Assembly: GCA_963576565.1 (NCBI GenBank)
Contig: OY755042.1
Coordinates: forward strand, 108,739,314 to 108,803,313
From: Aspidapion aeneum
Lineage: Eukaryota > Arthropoda > Insecta > Coleoptera > Brentidae
Length of the DNA: 64,000 nt
Direction: 5' to 3'
Shown here in pieces: positions 54,370-64,000 of the stretch. The position numbers and the translations under genes were made by a program. Each line of letters begins with the position of its first letter. The stretch's first letter is position 1. The notes beneath the pieces were generated by a model, which had not been told where the DNA came from, searched no databases, and was given only the letters and a program-made list of their open reading frames with translations.

Positions 54370-55015
54370 AAAACCTCATTCATCAAAACAAGACAAGCGA
54401 AAGAACGAAGTTTAGAATAAAGTCTTTTACCCGAGCTTTTACCAAATCGGACAAAATCAAAAAGAACAAAATCATAAAAAGTGGCCAGGCCTAGCATGAG
54501 CAACTTTCTTCTTTCTTTTCATGTAAACTAATTCCGTCTCGTTTCCTCTTATATAAATCGGTATCATGGAAGTTTGACGGCAAATTGAAACCGAGAACAA
54601 ATAATATTGTTTTTTTGGGATCCAAAAGTACATACAAAAATAAATATGTCTGTTTTTTCCTTTGACTAGCTCCCCTGTCCTTCTTTTGAGAGGTCGAAAT
54701 CGATGTTAACCGAACCGAGCAGAACCTCTTGGTCAATTAATTGCAAATGAATCCTAACCTATAGTCCAACACCTGACGTTTTTTAAGGATGAGCCTTGTT
54801 TAATGAAAATGCCGTATGTGGCATGTCAGTCAAAGAAATTGCAGTGAAGGATGCTTCAATTGCATAGCAATATCAGAACCGCTCTTCTTTAGGCAAACGT
54901 CACAAGCTAGGCCCGACCCCTTTTTATGATTTTGTTTTTTTGATTTTGTTCGGTTTTGATCAAAGGCTTTATACAGAACTTTGATTTTGTTCTTGTCTTA
55001 TGTTGAAGAATGACG
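54370..55015. mobile_element. inverted-repeat element
   Basis: The left CATCAAAACAAGACAAGC, AAAGTCTTTTAC and CGGACAAAATCAAAAAG, up to TAAAAAGTGGCCAGGCCTAG, is inverted at 54906-55013 (CTAGGCCCGACCCCTTTTTA through TTGTTCTTGTCTTATGTTGA). Arms of at least 100 bases. No recognised ORF; the 54491-54736 frame is chance. Confidence 0.65.
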
Positions 55016-57145
55016 TTTTTGCTAATGTCCGGTTATTAATAATTCCGTTTTTAACATAGGACTGTTATGCCATTTTCCTTTATACGATTTTTTAGTTGTC
55101 TTTTATGATAAACTATGGGGACCCACATTTTGTATAAATCTCTTTCTCTCGTCCTGTTCTTTATTTAATGGCTAATAATAATTTTAGTATATACTAGGAT
55201 ATCGAATACTTTGTTCTTTTATTCTCATTGGGAAACAAAAAGTATAATAAATAATAAAAGAATTACTCCACTTTTATTAATAAAATCTTATATTTCTCTT
55301 ATTCTTTTAATTGGATTCGAGTGTAATTACGGAGAAACGCCGCAACCCACTGTTGTCAGATATTTCACAACGACTTTTCGTCTCTAGCTGGCGTTTTTAA
55401 ATGTAGACTTTTCAACGAACAATGAACCCCCTTATTCTTATAAACGGCTTACTATAGGCTCACGGTTTTTGAGCTAATGTAAAAAAATTAAAAAAAGAAA
55501 CATTTTTATTCCATGTTCTACCAGATTTTCTTAAAAACCAAGCTCTATGTGAAAAAATGTATGTTATACTTTATTGTAGACAATAGAATTTTCGTTTTTA
55601 GAGGATGTATAATAACTAGTTTTATGTATAACAATTTAGGGGCGTCCGTAACAAAAATCAATTTTGAAAAATCACTTTATTTGCCAGTTTTATCCAATTT
55701 TCTCAGAAACTAAGCTTTTTTGGAAAAAATGTGTGTTCAGAAAGAAAATTAAATTCCCTTTTTACCCAATTGCAGCACGGCGAAAGGAAGGGTATTGTTT
55801 TTCGCTTGAGATAATGTATGTATGTAAATATGTGTGTTTGTGTCGCGCTAGAGGCTAAACGGCTGAACCGATTTTGACAAAAAAGGTGTCGTTGAATTGC
55901 TGCTGATCCCGAAGGTGCTATAGGCTATATTTTTTTAATCAGGAATCAACATGACGGTCGTCAGACCCCATTTTGTCACATGATGTAGGCTTTAATTAAG
56001 GCATACAAATTACCTATATTTCAGACGATTTTAATGAAACTCCTTTGATCACCCATTGCAAATCTCCTCTAATTTGCTGTCATTCCTTTGTAGTTCTTCC
56101 CACTCCCACCCATCGACCCTTCCGCCATTCACCCACCCTCTTCAAAAATTGTATCGCATAATTTTAGCAAATATAGGGCGATTTAAAAAAAAAATTCGGT
56201 ACACGCTTTAGGATTTTTACACCATTTTACTAGTTTCCTCTTTCTTTCCCTCTCTCCTCCCCGCCCCCCTTATTAGTAATTGTTGTAGCTATAACTTTCA
56301 GAAATATAGAGCGGTTTCAAAAATTCATTCTGCAAACGCTTTAAGATTTTTTTCAACACCATTTTACTAGTTCCCCCCTCCCTCTCCCCTCCACCACCTT
56401 CAGTCAATGTTTGTAGAAACGCGCCTATCTACCCTTTGGACACAGTTCAATTATTAACACAAATACATAATTTAGGTAATAATTAAGTTCCTTGATTTAG
56501 TTAAATAATTGGCTGATAAAAAATTAAACCTAAAAAATGGAAATAAAAAAAAAATTCAATAAAAAAAACACCCAACTGCTAAATCTACTTGTACCTACTA
56601 GTCGTAGTTGGGTACAAAATTACCCAATCACCTGATTAATGAAAATACAAAACTGTATAATTTCGTAAGTGCACTTTTTGGGCATTAAAACTAAAAGTTA
56701 AAGCATGTACCCAACTGCGACTAGTAGGTATAAGTAAATTTAGCAGTTGGTTGTTTTTTTTATTAATTTTTTTTTTTTATTAACGATCTGTAAGTGAGTT
56801 GGGTCAGACTAAAACCACATCTTTGTCACAAGTTTTACCCGATTATTTTAAAAATCAAACCTTCTATCAAAAATTATTTTCAATAGTCGATTGTAGACAA
56901 TGCAATTTCCTTTTAAACGCTGTAAGGCAAAGTAAAATTTATCTTCAGATTAAAACTTTACAGGCGTCCGTAAATTAAATCAATTTTTACAAATCACCAA
57001 ATACATTAATTTTGTTATAGGTTTTGTCAAATTTTTTCAGAAAGTAATCTCAATTAACAAAAAGGTATTTTATACATTATTGTAGAAAATAAAATTTCAT
57101 TTTACCCAAGGTGTAAGTCAGTGGCGCTTAATTAATGATATCTGT
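55016..57145. repeat. degenerate tandem-repeat block with internal hairpin
   Basis: Units of roughly 175 bases with TTTATTGTAGACAATAGAAT and GGGGCGTCCGTAA-type boxes occur at 55500-55740 and 56820-57100. A different insert lies between them, including a two-copy C/T-rich unit (about 56213 and 56341, TTTTACTAGTTYCCYC) and a microsatellite with CGGCTGAACCGATTTTGAC at 55860. No gene. Confidence 0.5.
56558..56764. mobile_element. 207-bp inverted-repeat element
   Basis: Arms of about 58 bases: CACCCAACTGCTAAATCTAC, CCTACTAGTCGTAGTTGGGT, and their inverse ACCCAACTGCGACTAGTAGG through AATTTAGCAGTTGG, bounded by A-runs and T-runs. MITE-like. Confidence 0.7.
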
Positions 57146-57153
57146 GACCTATG

Positions 57154-58983
57154 CAGGGTTGGATGGGACAGGCGGGCAATTGGGCAAATGCCCGGTGGGC
57201 CGGTACAATTTAGAGACGGTTGGGCCGCAGGTCCAAGTACCTATTCAAAATTATTAATTTTTATTTTTGTATATTTGACAAACAAACTAATTAAAACATT
57301 AAACATTTAAATTAAAAAAATCTATATTTAGTAACTCCAGGCCTGCGTTACTTGTTTGATTGTTGCAGTTACTTTTATATTAAAACAAGAATAATGTATC
57401 AAGGAGATAATGTGATAATGGCACTAACTTATTAATGTCTTTTTACAATACCAATATCCAGAAGAAAAAATCGGGAGATTAAAAAAATTTAATTAAAATA
57501 TTGTCCAATTTTTTTTCTTATTTGTGTTGCTGTTGTGAAAACTCTTTTAACACACTTTGTTGACTATTTTGGTGGGGATTGATACCCCTGATCTCCCCCT
57601 TCGGTACGGCCTTGCCAATATGTAATATCTTAGTTGCGAAAGATCATTTTTGACGCTAAAATACATAAAAATCTAAGAAATCGATTAACCGATTGAAAAA
57701 TCAGTATTGGGTCCAATTCAAATTAAGGAGATCATAGATAAAATTGCAGCATCAAGTTCATTATTAAAAAAGTCGTTACCATATGAAAAATTAGCATACC
57801 TGCTCTGCCCCCGGTAGTTAAAAGGGCGCAAGTGACGAAAGTGTGGTTCGGAAAAAAAACGACTTCAAAGTTTTAATTGTCATAAGGCATTACAAGTACA
57901 AGTACAACAGTTACTGCTATTTGTTTTTTTTTTAAGTTTTTTTTAAATTTTATTACATAGGATATGATGGAAAATCCTTAATTCGAAAAAAAATTACTTG
58001 CATCCTTTTAACTAACGGGGGCAGTGCTGTTGTATGTTGAAATTTTGTACGTTTTTATATTTTTTTGAGTTTTCATTTTGTGAAAAACTTAGATATTAAT
58101 TATATTAATAGGTACTTAGTGTTTATTATAGGCATACAGAATATAAAACTTTACAAAAATTCGGTTTATATAATTATTTTTTCTCAAAATGCAAATTAGA
58201 TCCTTTAAAATTAGCATGTTATTTAATAACAAAACCTCCATAATATCAAAAACAAAAGTAACACAATATGGCTTCGTTTTCTTTGCCGTAAAATTTTTGT
58301 GCCGAAGCGAGGGCCGAATAAAAAAAAATTGCCACGGCTGGTTTGTTTGAGCCAGGGCTATCAAAATGGACGGGCCACGATCCTCCACTTTGTTGACGTC
58401 ACATCCGGGGCTGATTTTTTTTTGATGGTCACGTTACGACACAGCTGATTGTCTTTAAAATATTGAAGTTGGAATGACGGTTCATGGATATTTGATTTTT
58501 TGTTAAATAAAGCCGTTTTTGAGATTGTTTTTACTTTATTCTGGCAGAACAATTTTTTTTAAATGTATAGTAAGCCCTAATTTTTCATAGCCGCTTCATT
58601 AGCTCACACAAAAATTAAGTTTAAAGCAGAAGCGAATGTGACAATCACATATGATAAAGTCAAATACATGTCAAATATAACAGTTGGCATGTGGTACATG
58701 GCGGGTAATTTGAATTTAAAATAAGGAATGCTAAATCTTGAAGATTTTAACCTTTTAATCATGTTGCTTTCTTACAAACCTTTGGTGAAATATCGGGATG
58801 ATGTCTGAGAATATTTCACTGAAATTTTGCGGAAATCTGTAGTGCCATTTTGAAAATATCATAAAAAAACGTCTGACCTCCCATAAGACCCAATGTAAAA
58901 TTCAGCCCCGGGAGAACAGCTGATTTTTTCAGGGTCGTGGCCTCTATTTTTGTGTTGGCCTTGTTTGAGCCCATCCAACCCTG
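57154..58983. mobile_element. hAT-like element with a nested 6-bp-TSD element
   Basis: The left end CAGGGTTGGATGGGACAGG and the inverted right end CAGGGTTGGATGGGCTC are flanked by GACCTATG (57146-57153) and GGCCTATG (58984-58991), 7 of 8 identical. The subterminal TTGGGCAAATGCCCGGTGGG is typical of a hAT group. Without the insert it is about 1.2 kb and has no recognisable transposase. Confidence 0.85.
58352..58963 (-). mobile_element. 6-bp-TSD element family, full-length copy 3 (612 bp)
   Basis: Reverse-strand copy with ends CCAGGGCTATCA and (inverted) CAAGGCCAACAC. TTTGAG duplicates lie at 58346-58351 and 58964-58969. Same length as copy 1 and very close to it, including the 63-codon frame (58361-58552). 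Confidence 0.93.
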
Positions 58984-58991
58984 GGCCTATG

Positions 58992-59438
58992 CTTAGCTAG
59001 AATCCATTGTCAAATTGTGGTCCTTATGTTTTTAATATTCAACTACCTCTAGCGCCTGCAATATCCCAATACCTACAATTACAATCTAATTTAGATTAGG
59101 TCTTCATTCATTTTTATTCTAAGGACAACTTGCCCTTTAGAGGTTCTTTAGAGTAAAGCTTTTTTTTGCTAAAAAAAACATTTGGCTCTGTGCTTTCGTG
59201 GCAGACTACTTTTAGCTGCACCAATGTTGGGCAGCTGACAGTAAAAGCAATATTGTCAGCTATAGTTCATTCCATAATTTTTGAGATAACTTTTTGATAG
59301 TAATCAGCTGATACCATAACAAATAGCATAGGCCAGCGAAAAAAAATCGTAAAAAGTTATCCCAAAAATAATGGTTCATATGCCTTGCCCCAAGCTGAGG
59401 AACACATTGTGTCACTTTTGTCGTATCTTAACCCTTAA
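58992..59438. other. spacer with a 115-base hairpin
   Basis: ATAGTTCATTCCATAATTTT, then GAGATAACTTTTTGAT, at 59260 is inverted at about 59345-59380 (AAAAAGTTATCCCAAAAAT to ATGGTTCAT). No gene. Confidence 0.55.
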
Positions 59439-59578
59439 AGCCGGCTGTCCATGGAGCGTATTATCTGCGCGGATTTTCTTTTTCTCAGGCTTTGATTGGT
59501 CCACATTTTTAAATCAACCAATCAGAGCCCTAGGAAAGATAAATCCGCGCGGATAATACGCTCCATGGACACCCAGCC
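59439..59578. mobile_element. Harbinger-type MITE (140 bp)
   Basis: Ends AGCCGGCTGTCCATGGAGCG and (inverted) GGCTGGGTGTCCATGGAGCG, with mirrored GTATTATCTGCGCGGATTT. TAA duplicates lie at 59436-59438 and 59579-59581. A TWA target is characteristic of PIF/Harbinger. The whole element folds as one hairpin. Confidence 0.88.
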
Positions 59579-59581
59579 TAA

Positions 59582-60879
59582 TGGTCCTAAAATTAACAAA
59601 ATCTCTAATTATAGCACCTTCTGGCAACATTGCCACAAATGCCGCGACTAGAAAGATAAATCAGCAAGAATAAAATGAAAGTAATTATTTCAAACTTTTA
59701 TTTGATCATTAATTTATGATTGATGTTTAAATAATACGTAACCGAAGAATAGCGTGAATTGTATTACGGAAACAAGAGAATTGTTCGGGTGTATTTAAAA
59801 AATAAAATGAAAAAAAAATATGTGTCGATGGGTTTCCGCAATTATGACGATCTTTTTGCAACACCTATTGAATGGCTTTTCAGTAAAATTATGAAACCAA
59901 TATAAACAGAAATCAGTTGTATAATTTTATGTGTTATGACAAATTTAAAATGGTCATTAAGAATACAAAATAATAAAACACTAGCTATGGTTTATAACAG
60001 AAACAACGTCCAACAAAGCCTTCTAAAAGCATAAAATTTGGCATACTTATTTATTAAATGACAAGATGATTTTCCCTTTTTAAAATTTTTATTTGTTTCC
60101 TCATTTTAATAACGATAACTTTATGGTTTATTTATAGGCCTCGTTTTTTTTTTCGAAGCACGATACATAAAATATTGTTTCTATAATTTGGGGACTAAAA
60201 AGGTCAATTTAATTCCTAGTTTTAGGTTCTAGGTAATAAGAACCTACTTGTAATCACTAGTAACTTACTTACTAGTGATTAAAATCAAAATAATTTCGAG
60301 AGGCTGAAATTTTATGATATTTTACATCTAGAGTATTGTTAAATGCAATTAGTAGAGTGTTATTACATACCGTTCCATTATTTCCCATTTTATGTATTTT
60401 CTCTATGCTAAAGTGCATAAAATAGTATATAAACCACGTGACTAAAGTGCCTTTTAATCACTGGGCGAATTGAAGCCTTCTTTTCTGTCGGGCTATTTGC
60501 ACTTTAGAAACTAAAAACGTGTTTTGGTGTCTCATTTCAGGTACTAAAATGGTACTTTTGATCACAGGTATTAAAAAACTTTGTGTCCAAAACTAAAATA
60601 AAATCTGGGGACTAAAAATCGGGGCGTAAAATAAAATTTTGCGCTAAAGCATGCAAATTTGTAAGATATAAGCTTTTTAAAACGTACACATTTTATTTTG
60701 TGGAAATTTTATGTTAAACACTGAAAATATTAGTTTCTACGCTATTAAATTTTATTATGTAAATGAAATGGTGGTTTGGTTGTTATATTTTTTAGGCTCG
60801 TATGATTAAGTCAACTCAGGCAACAAAGAGAAGCCTTTTAATATAAATTACTGTGTCCACTAAAAACCTTCTGTAATTT
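59582..60879. other. AT-rich spacer with a hairpin
   Basis: TAATCACTAGTAA (60251-60263) and TTACTAGTGATTA (60269-60281) form a perfect hairpin with a 5-base loop. No gene recognised. Confidence 0.5.
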
Positions 60880-62585
60880 TACCTTCCTAGTCCGCGTAGA
60901 GAAGGTATTGTAACAAAACGGGATTTGAGCATAAATGGTATTTTTGCCATTTATAAGTTTTTAAAGATTTTTAATTAAATATTGTTTTGACATCAACAAG
61001 CATTAATTATATGCAAGACTAGGTTAAGATTAAGTAAAATTTATGGCAACTCGGCGACTTATTTTTAGGCATATTTTCAGGTTCGCCGTATTTTAATAAA
61101 AGTTGTATTCGGCTAATATGTCCTTTGAGCCACTAACATCAAAATAATTCTTATTTTGTAACTGGAAACAAATTTTAAACTATTTTCAATTAAAAAAAAC
61201 ACACTCTGTAATTTTACTTTCTAACGGTTTTTAAGTCTGGCTTGCATTGCTATTTTGTCTCTTAGTGGAGCGCTTAAAGCGCAGTCTATCTCTTTCTCGC
61301 CAAGGCGAAAGGGAGTAGAATTCTAGCCAATCAACGCCAAGATATTTGTCCCTTCAAGCGCAGGGTCGCTTTAACTGAGACGGGAAACTTTCGAAAGTCG
61401 TCAGGGACGTCACTTTTTAGTCGCGCTTTGCTTGGTACGTTACACTTTCATTCACACTCCTTAAGGGGGTTTTATTTCAACTGGGGAAATTTGTCAATTA
61501 TTTTAACGTTGAATAAGCTATTATCTTTATTATTCATAATTATTTTAGTCTTTTCTTTTGGAGTTTATTAACTTTAAAACTTTTAATTATCACTGTTTCC
61601 AGTGTTTTTAAATAATGTTTTTATCTGTTTTATGGTTTTTTTTATCATCAAAATACAAACCATTAGTTGCACTAAAATTGGCATTTTTCTTCAACAATAT
61701 ATCCCAAACCTAAACAGTAATATTAAGTAAGTTAAACAGTTGATTGAATAGTTTCACTCATTCAATCAACGTTTAAGATGTTGATAAATATATATATTTA
61801 CAACAAATATATAAAAGGTTTATAAAACCTAAAAGTTTCAGAAGTGTAAATATTTGACAAAAGTTTAATAGTAGTAAAAAGTCGATATTCAACTAATAAA
61901 TATAAGAAGTGAAAGTGTGAAGCTACAAGAAGAAAATTGAAAAGGTATGTATGATTATCCTACATTAGTTATACATTTGAGAAAAACGTTTATAGCATAC
62001 TTTTCCTCCAAGAACCGTCAAATTCCCTTTCGAGATCGTGTAAATTTAATAACATATAGTAACATTTAATCAGTTATATTAAGCCTTGGCCACTTGAGGT
62101 GACAGTACCACTGTCACACACAGGCCCCTATTACAGTATTATATTCGATAAAAAAAATTTTTTTGAGATAACGCCGAAAATGTATTACTTGGGTGTATTT
62201 TGATCTATCTTAGCAATATCGTCGTAATGTCTGTGTAGGTGTGTGCGTGTGTGTATGTGCATATTATTTCTGTCCGTAACACGATAGCTCATAAACCGCG
62301 GAACTGATTTTCATAAAATTTTCAAGTAAAATAGTATTTGACACTCTAACGTGCTGATTAGATTTTGGTCAAAATTAATGCTAATGACAGTTTTTTGACA
62401 ACTAAAAATTTTTCAAAATGCTCATTTTTTAATAGACATTTTATTAATATGCGGTTTTCAGAATGTAGTAGAATACATTTTGCTCAATAATTTGTGTTAT
62501 AACCAAAAACTTCGTTAGAGCTTTAGTTTCTGAGATATTTACAAAAAACTGTTTTCAGGGCGATATATCATGGCTTCACTTGAAC
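60880..62585 (-). repeat. dispersed repeat R27, copy d, split by repeat D
   Basis: 60880-60908 (ACCTTCCTAGTCCGCGTAGA to GAAGGTATT) and 62136-62585 are the two parts of a reverse-strand R27 copy. The expected junction GAAGGTATT-ATTTTCGA is seen intact in copy c near 35815. Confidence 0.8.
60909..62135 (+). repeat. dispersed repeat D, copy 2 (about 1.2 kb)
   Basis: Inserted in R27 copy d. Ends TGTAACAAAACGG and (inverted) TGTAATAGGGGCC; GTATT flanks it (60905-60909, 62136-62140). Because TGTAA starts inside that pentamer, the duplication is 4-5 bases. Collinear with 43175-44365. Confidence 0.78.
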
Positions 62586-64000
62586 TTTTATTTCTGTTAT
62601 TTGTAAAATTGTTAAGCAAAATAGCGAAATAGCCACAGAAACATGTATAGGTATGCATATATCTGAATCAACAATGTCGTTTTATGATAAAAGGATAAAA
62701 TCAGCTAAAAGCTCTTTTGTTACAATCCAGTCAAATACAAAAGTGTTTAAAAATTTAAAAATGTAAAAACGCACTTTACCTCTAGCTGCAACAAAGGCAA
62801 GCCTGTATATAGCATATTTCGACGCTGTGTAATAAAATAAAAGATTTACTAGTCTAGAGTTTTTATAATTTTTTAAGTTTCTTATAGAAAATACGATTTT
62901 ACTAAACCCAAATATTAGCTGCAAAACTTGATAACGTTGCGCCTGCCCTTACGGCACCAGTCGGGTCTTAGGGCAAGCAAACTCCATGCACGCAACAACG
63001 GGTCTGGACAGGTATTCTCGTAATGAAAAACGCGTAGCGTTTTTAAGACGCTAACCGTTTTATGACGTCAAATTCGCTAAGCACCTGACTAAAAGTGCAA
63101 AAATGGTATTCACGTACGGTTGTGCTGAGCATTTTTTTAAAACGGTATCCTTGTTTAAAAACACCTACCATTGGAATCTGTTTTTGGAAATCGCTTGGCG
63201 TTTTAAAAAATTCAAACCCATTAAAAAGTATCAGTAATCAGCCTATACTTTAAGTACAATGAGGTACCAAAATAGCTACTTTTCTTATTCTTCAAGGTAG
63301 AAATAAAGAATTTTAAGTAGTTTGCGAATAAAGATTTACTGTATTTTTCTCCCCTCTGGAATCTATTTAAGTAGTACAGATAAATGAATATTTCAAAATT
63401 GTTTATGGGCAGGTTTTCTACAATTCTATATGTAAAGGCACCCTGTAGAGAGTAGATAATCGAGCATTTGAGCCTTATTGGATTGGAAACACCCTAGTAT
63501 AAGCGAGTGTATTCAGTTGGAACCAGGAAATGGTGGTGGCCGTGCCAAAAAATTTAAATTTCTAAAATTAAGTAAAGTTAAAAACTAAATCTTCTTTTAA
63601 AACTTTATTTTATTTGTTAGAATATGATGAAAATGTATGGTTTACGTAAATAATTAGTTTACGGTGGGTTTACATCTATATAACCTTTATTATTATACCC
63701 TAGGAGTGTAGGGGTCATTACAATCATGTTAAGACACCGCTAGCCCAACATCTCTCATTAAAACCATTTCTAACCATCACCTTCTCTAGATTTTCGATGT
63801 TGTTATCAATAAATAACAAAAATAACTAACACAAATGTCAAAAAACAAGACCAAAAAACGAGAATTTGAAGGATGCTTAGCGAGTTCCATCCCAAGGGCG
63901 CGTTTACCAACGTGAATACCAAATTCGATCAGTCAGCGCAAATGCCATGCGAGAAGGATGCTGTGCGTTTCGCTTAGCGTTTTCAAAACGTAACGTTTTT
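62586..64000. other. unassigned right end of window
   Basis: AACGCGTAGCGTTTTTAAGA near 63029 and CGCTTAGCGTTTTCAAAACG near 63975 share inverted AAACGCTA-type boxes, which may be one end of an element continuing past the window. No gene recognised. Confidence 0.4.

Overview
This is a stretch of eukaryotic nuclear DNA, most likely from an insect (the retroelement and transposon families fit an arthropod; the species cannot be read from the window). It is AT-rich, and I found no convincing host gene. All recognisable coding sequence belongs to transposable elements, nearly all of it broken. The main content is therefore a nested record of insertions, much of which can be ordered because target-site duplications (TSDs) and empty copies of the target lie in the same window.

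Retroelements. A Jockey-type non-LTR family has three close 5'-truncated copies (2640-4181, 9337-9994, 51594-52628). An old RTE copy (about 7460-10160) is split by two younger retroelements, and further RTE-type relics lie at 6200-6475 and 25879-27005. A tandemly duplicated RNase H/CCHC tail of another non-LTR element (16613-18392) sits inside a hAT-like element. A Penelope-like relic with a GIY-YIG-type region lies at 21925-22378.

DNA transposons. hAT-type elements with 8-bp TSDs are at 7230, 16565, 24028 (with a nested MITE and a zf-TTF fragment), 27374, 39319 and 57154. pogo/Tigger-like elements are at 4970, 27202 and 51156, a Mutator-like foldback at 28658, a Harbinger-like MITE at 59439, and three copies of a 6-bp-TSD family at 30345, 30975 and 58352. 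There are several large foldback elements built from iterated ACAGGGTGT boxes, and a short element made of iterated ACAGGAC units.

The most interesting locus is 47540-49800. A Crypton-type tyrosine recombinase gene, with all expected catalytic residues present but one frame break, lies between clusters of palindromes built on TTTTCCGCAC. A half-hairpin of the same design occurs alone at 15808.

Other notable content: a tandem repeat of about 400 bp (38176-38995, also 28560-30000) whose minus strand folds as a full 71-nt tRNA-like cloverleaf, and several dispersed repeat families of unknown class, named here H (2460, 40690), R27 (27100, 35805, 40985, 60880), X (10551, 42570, 44400) and D (43175, 60909). 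The rest is AT-rich DNA with degenerate repeats.
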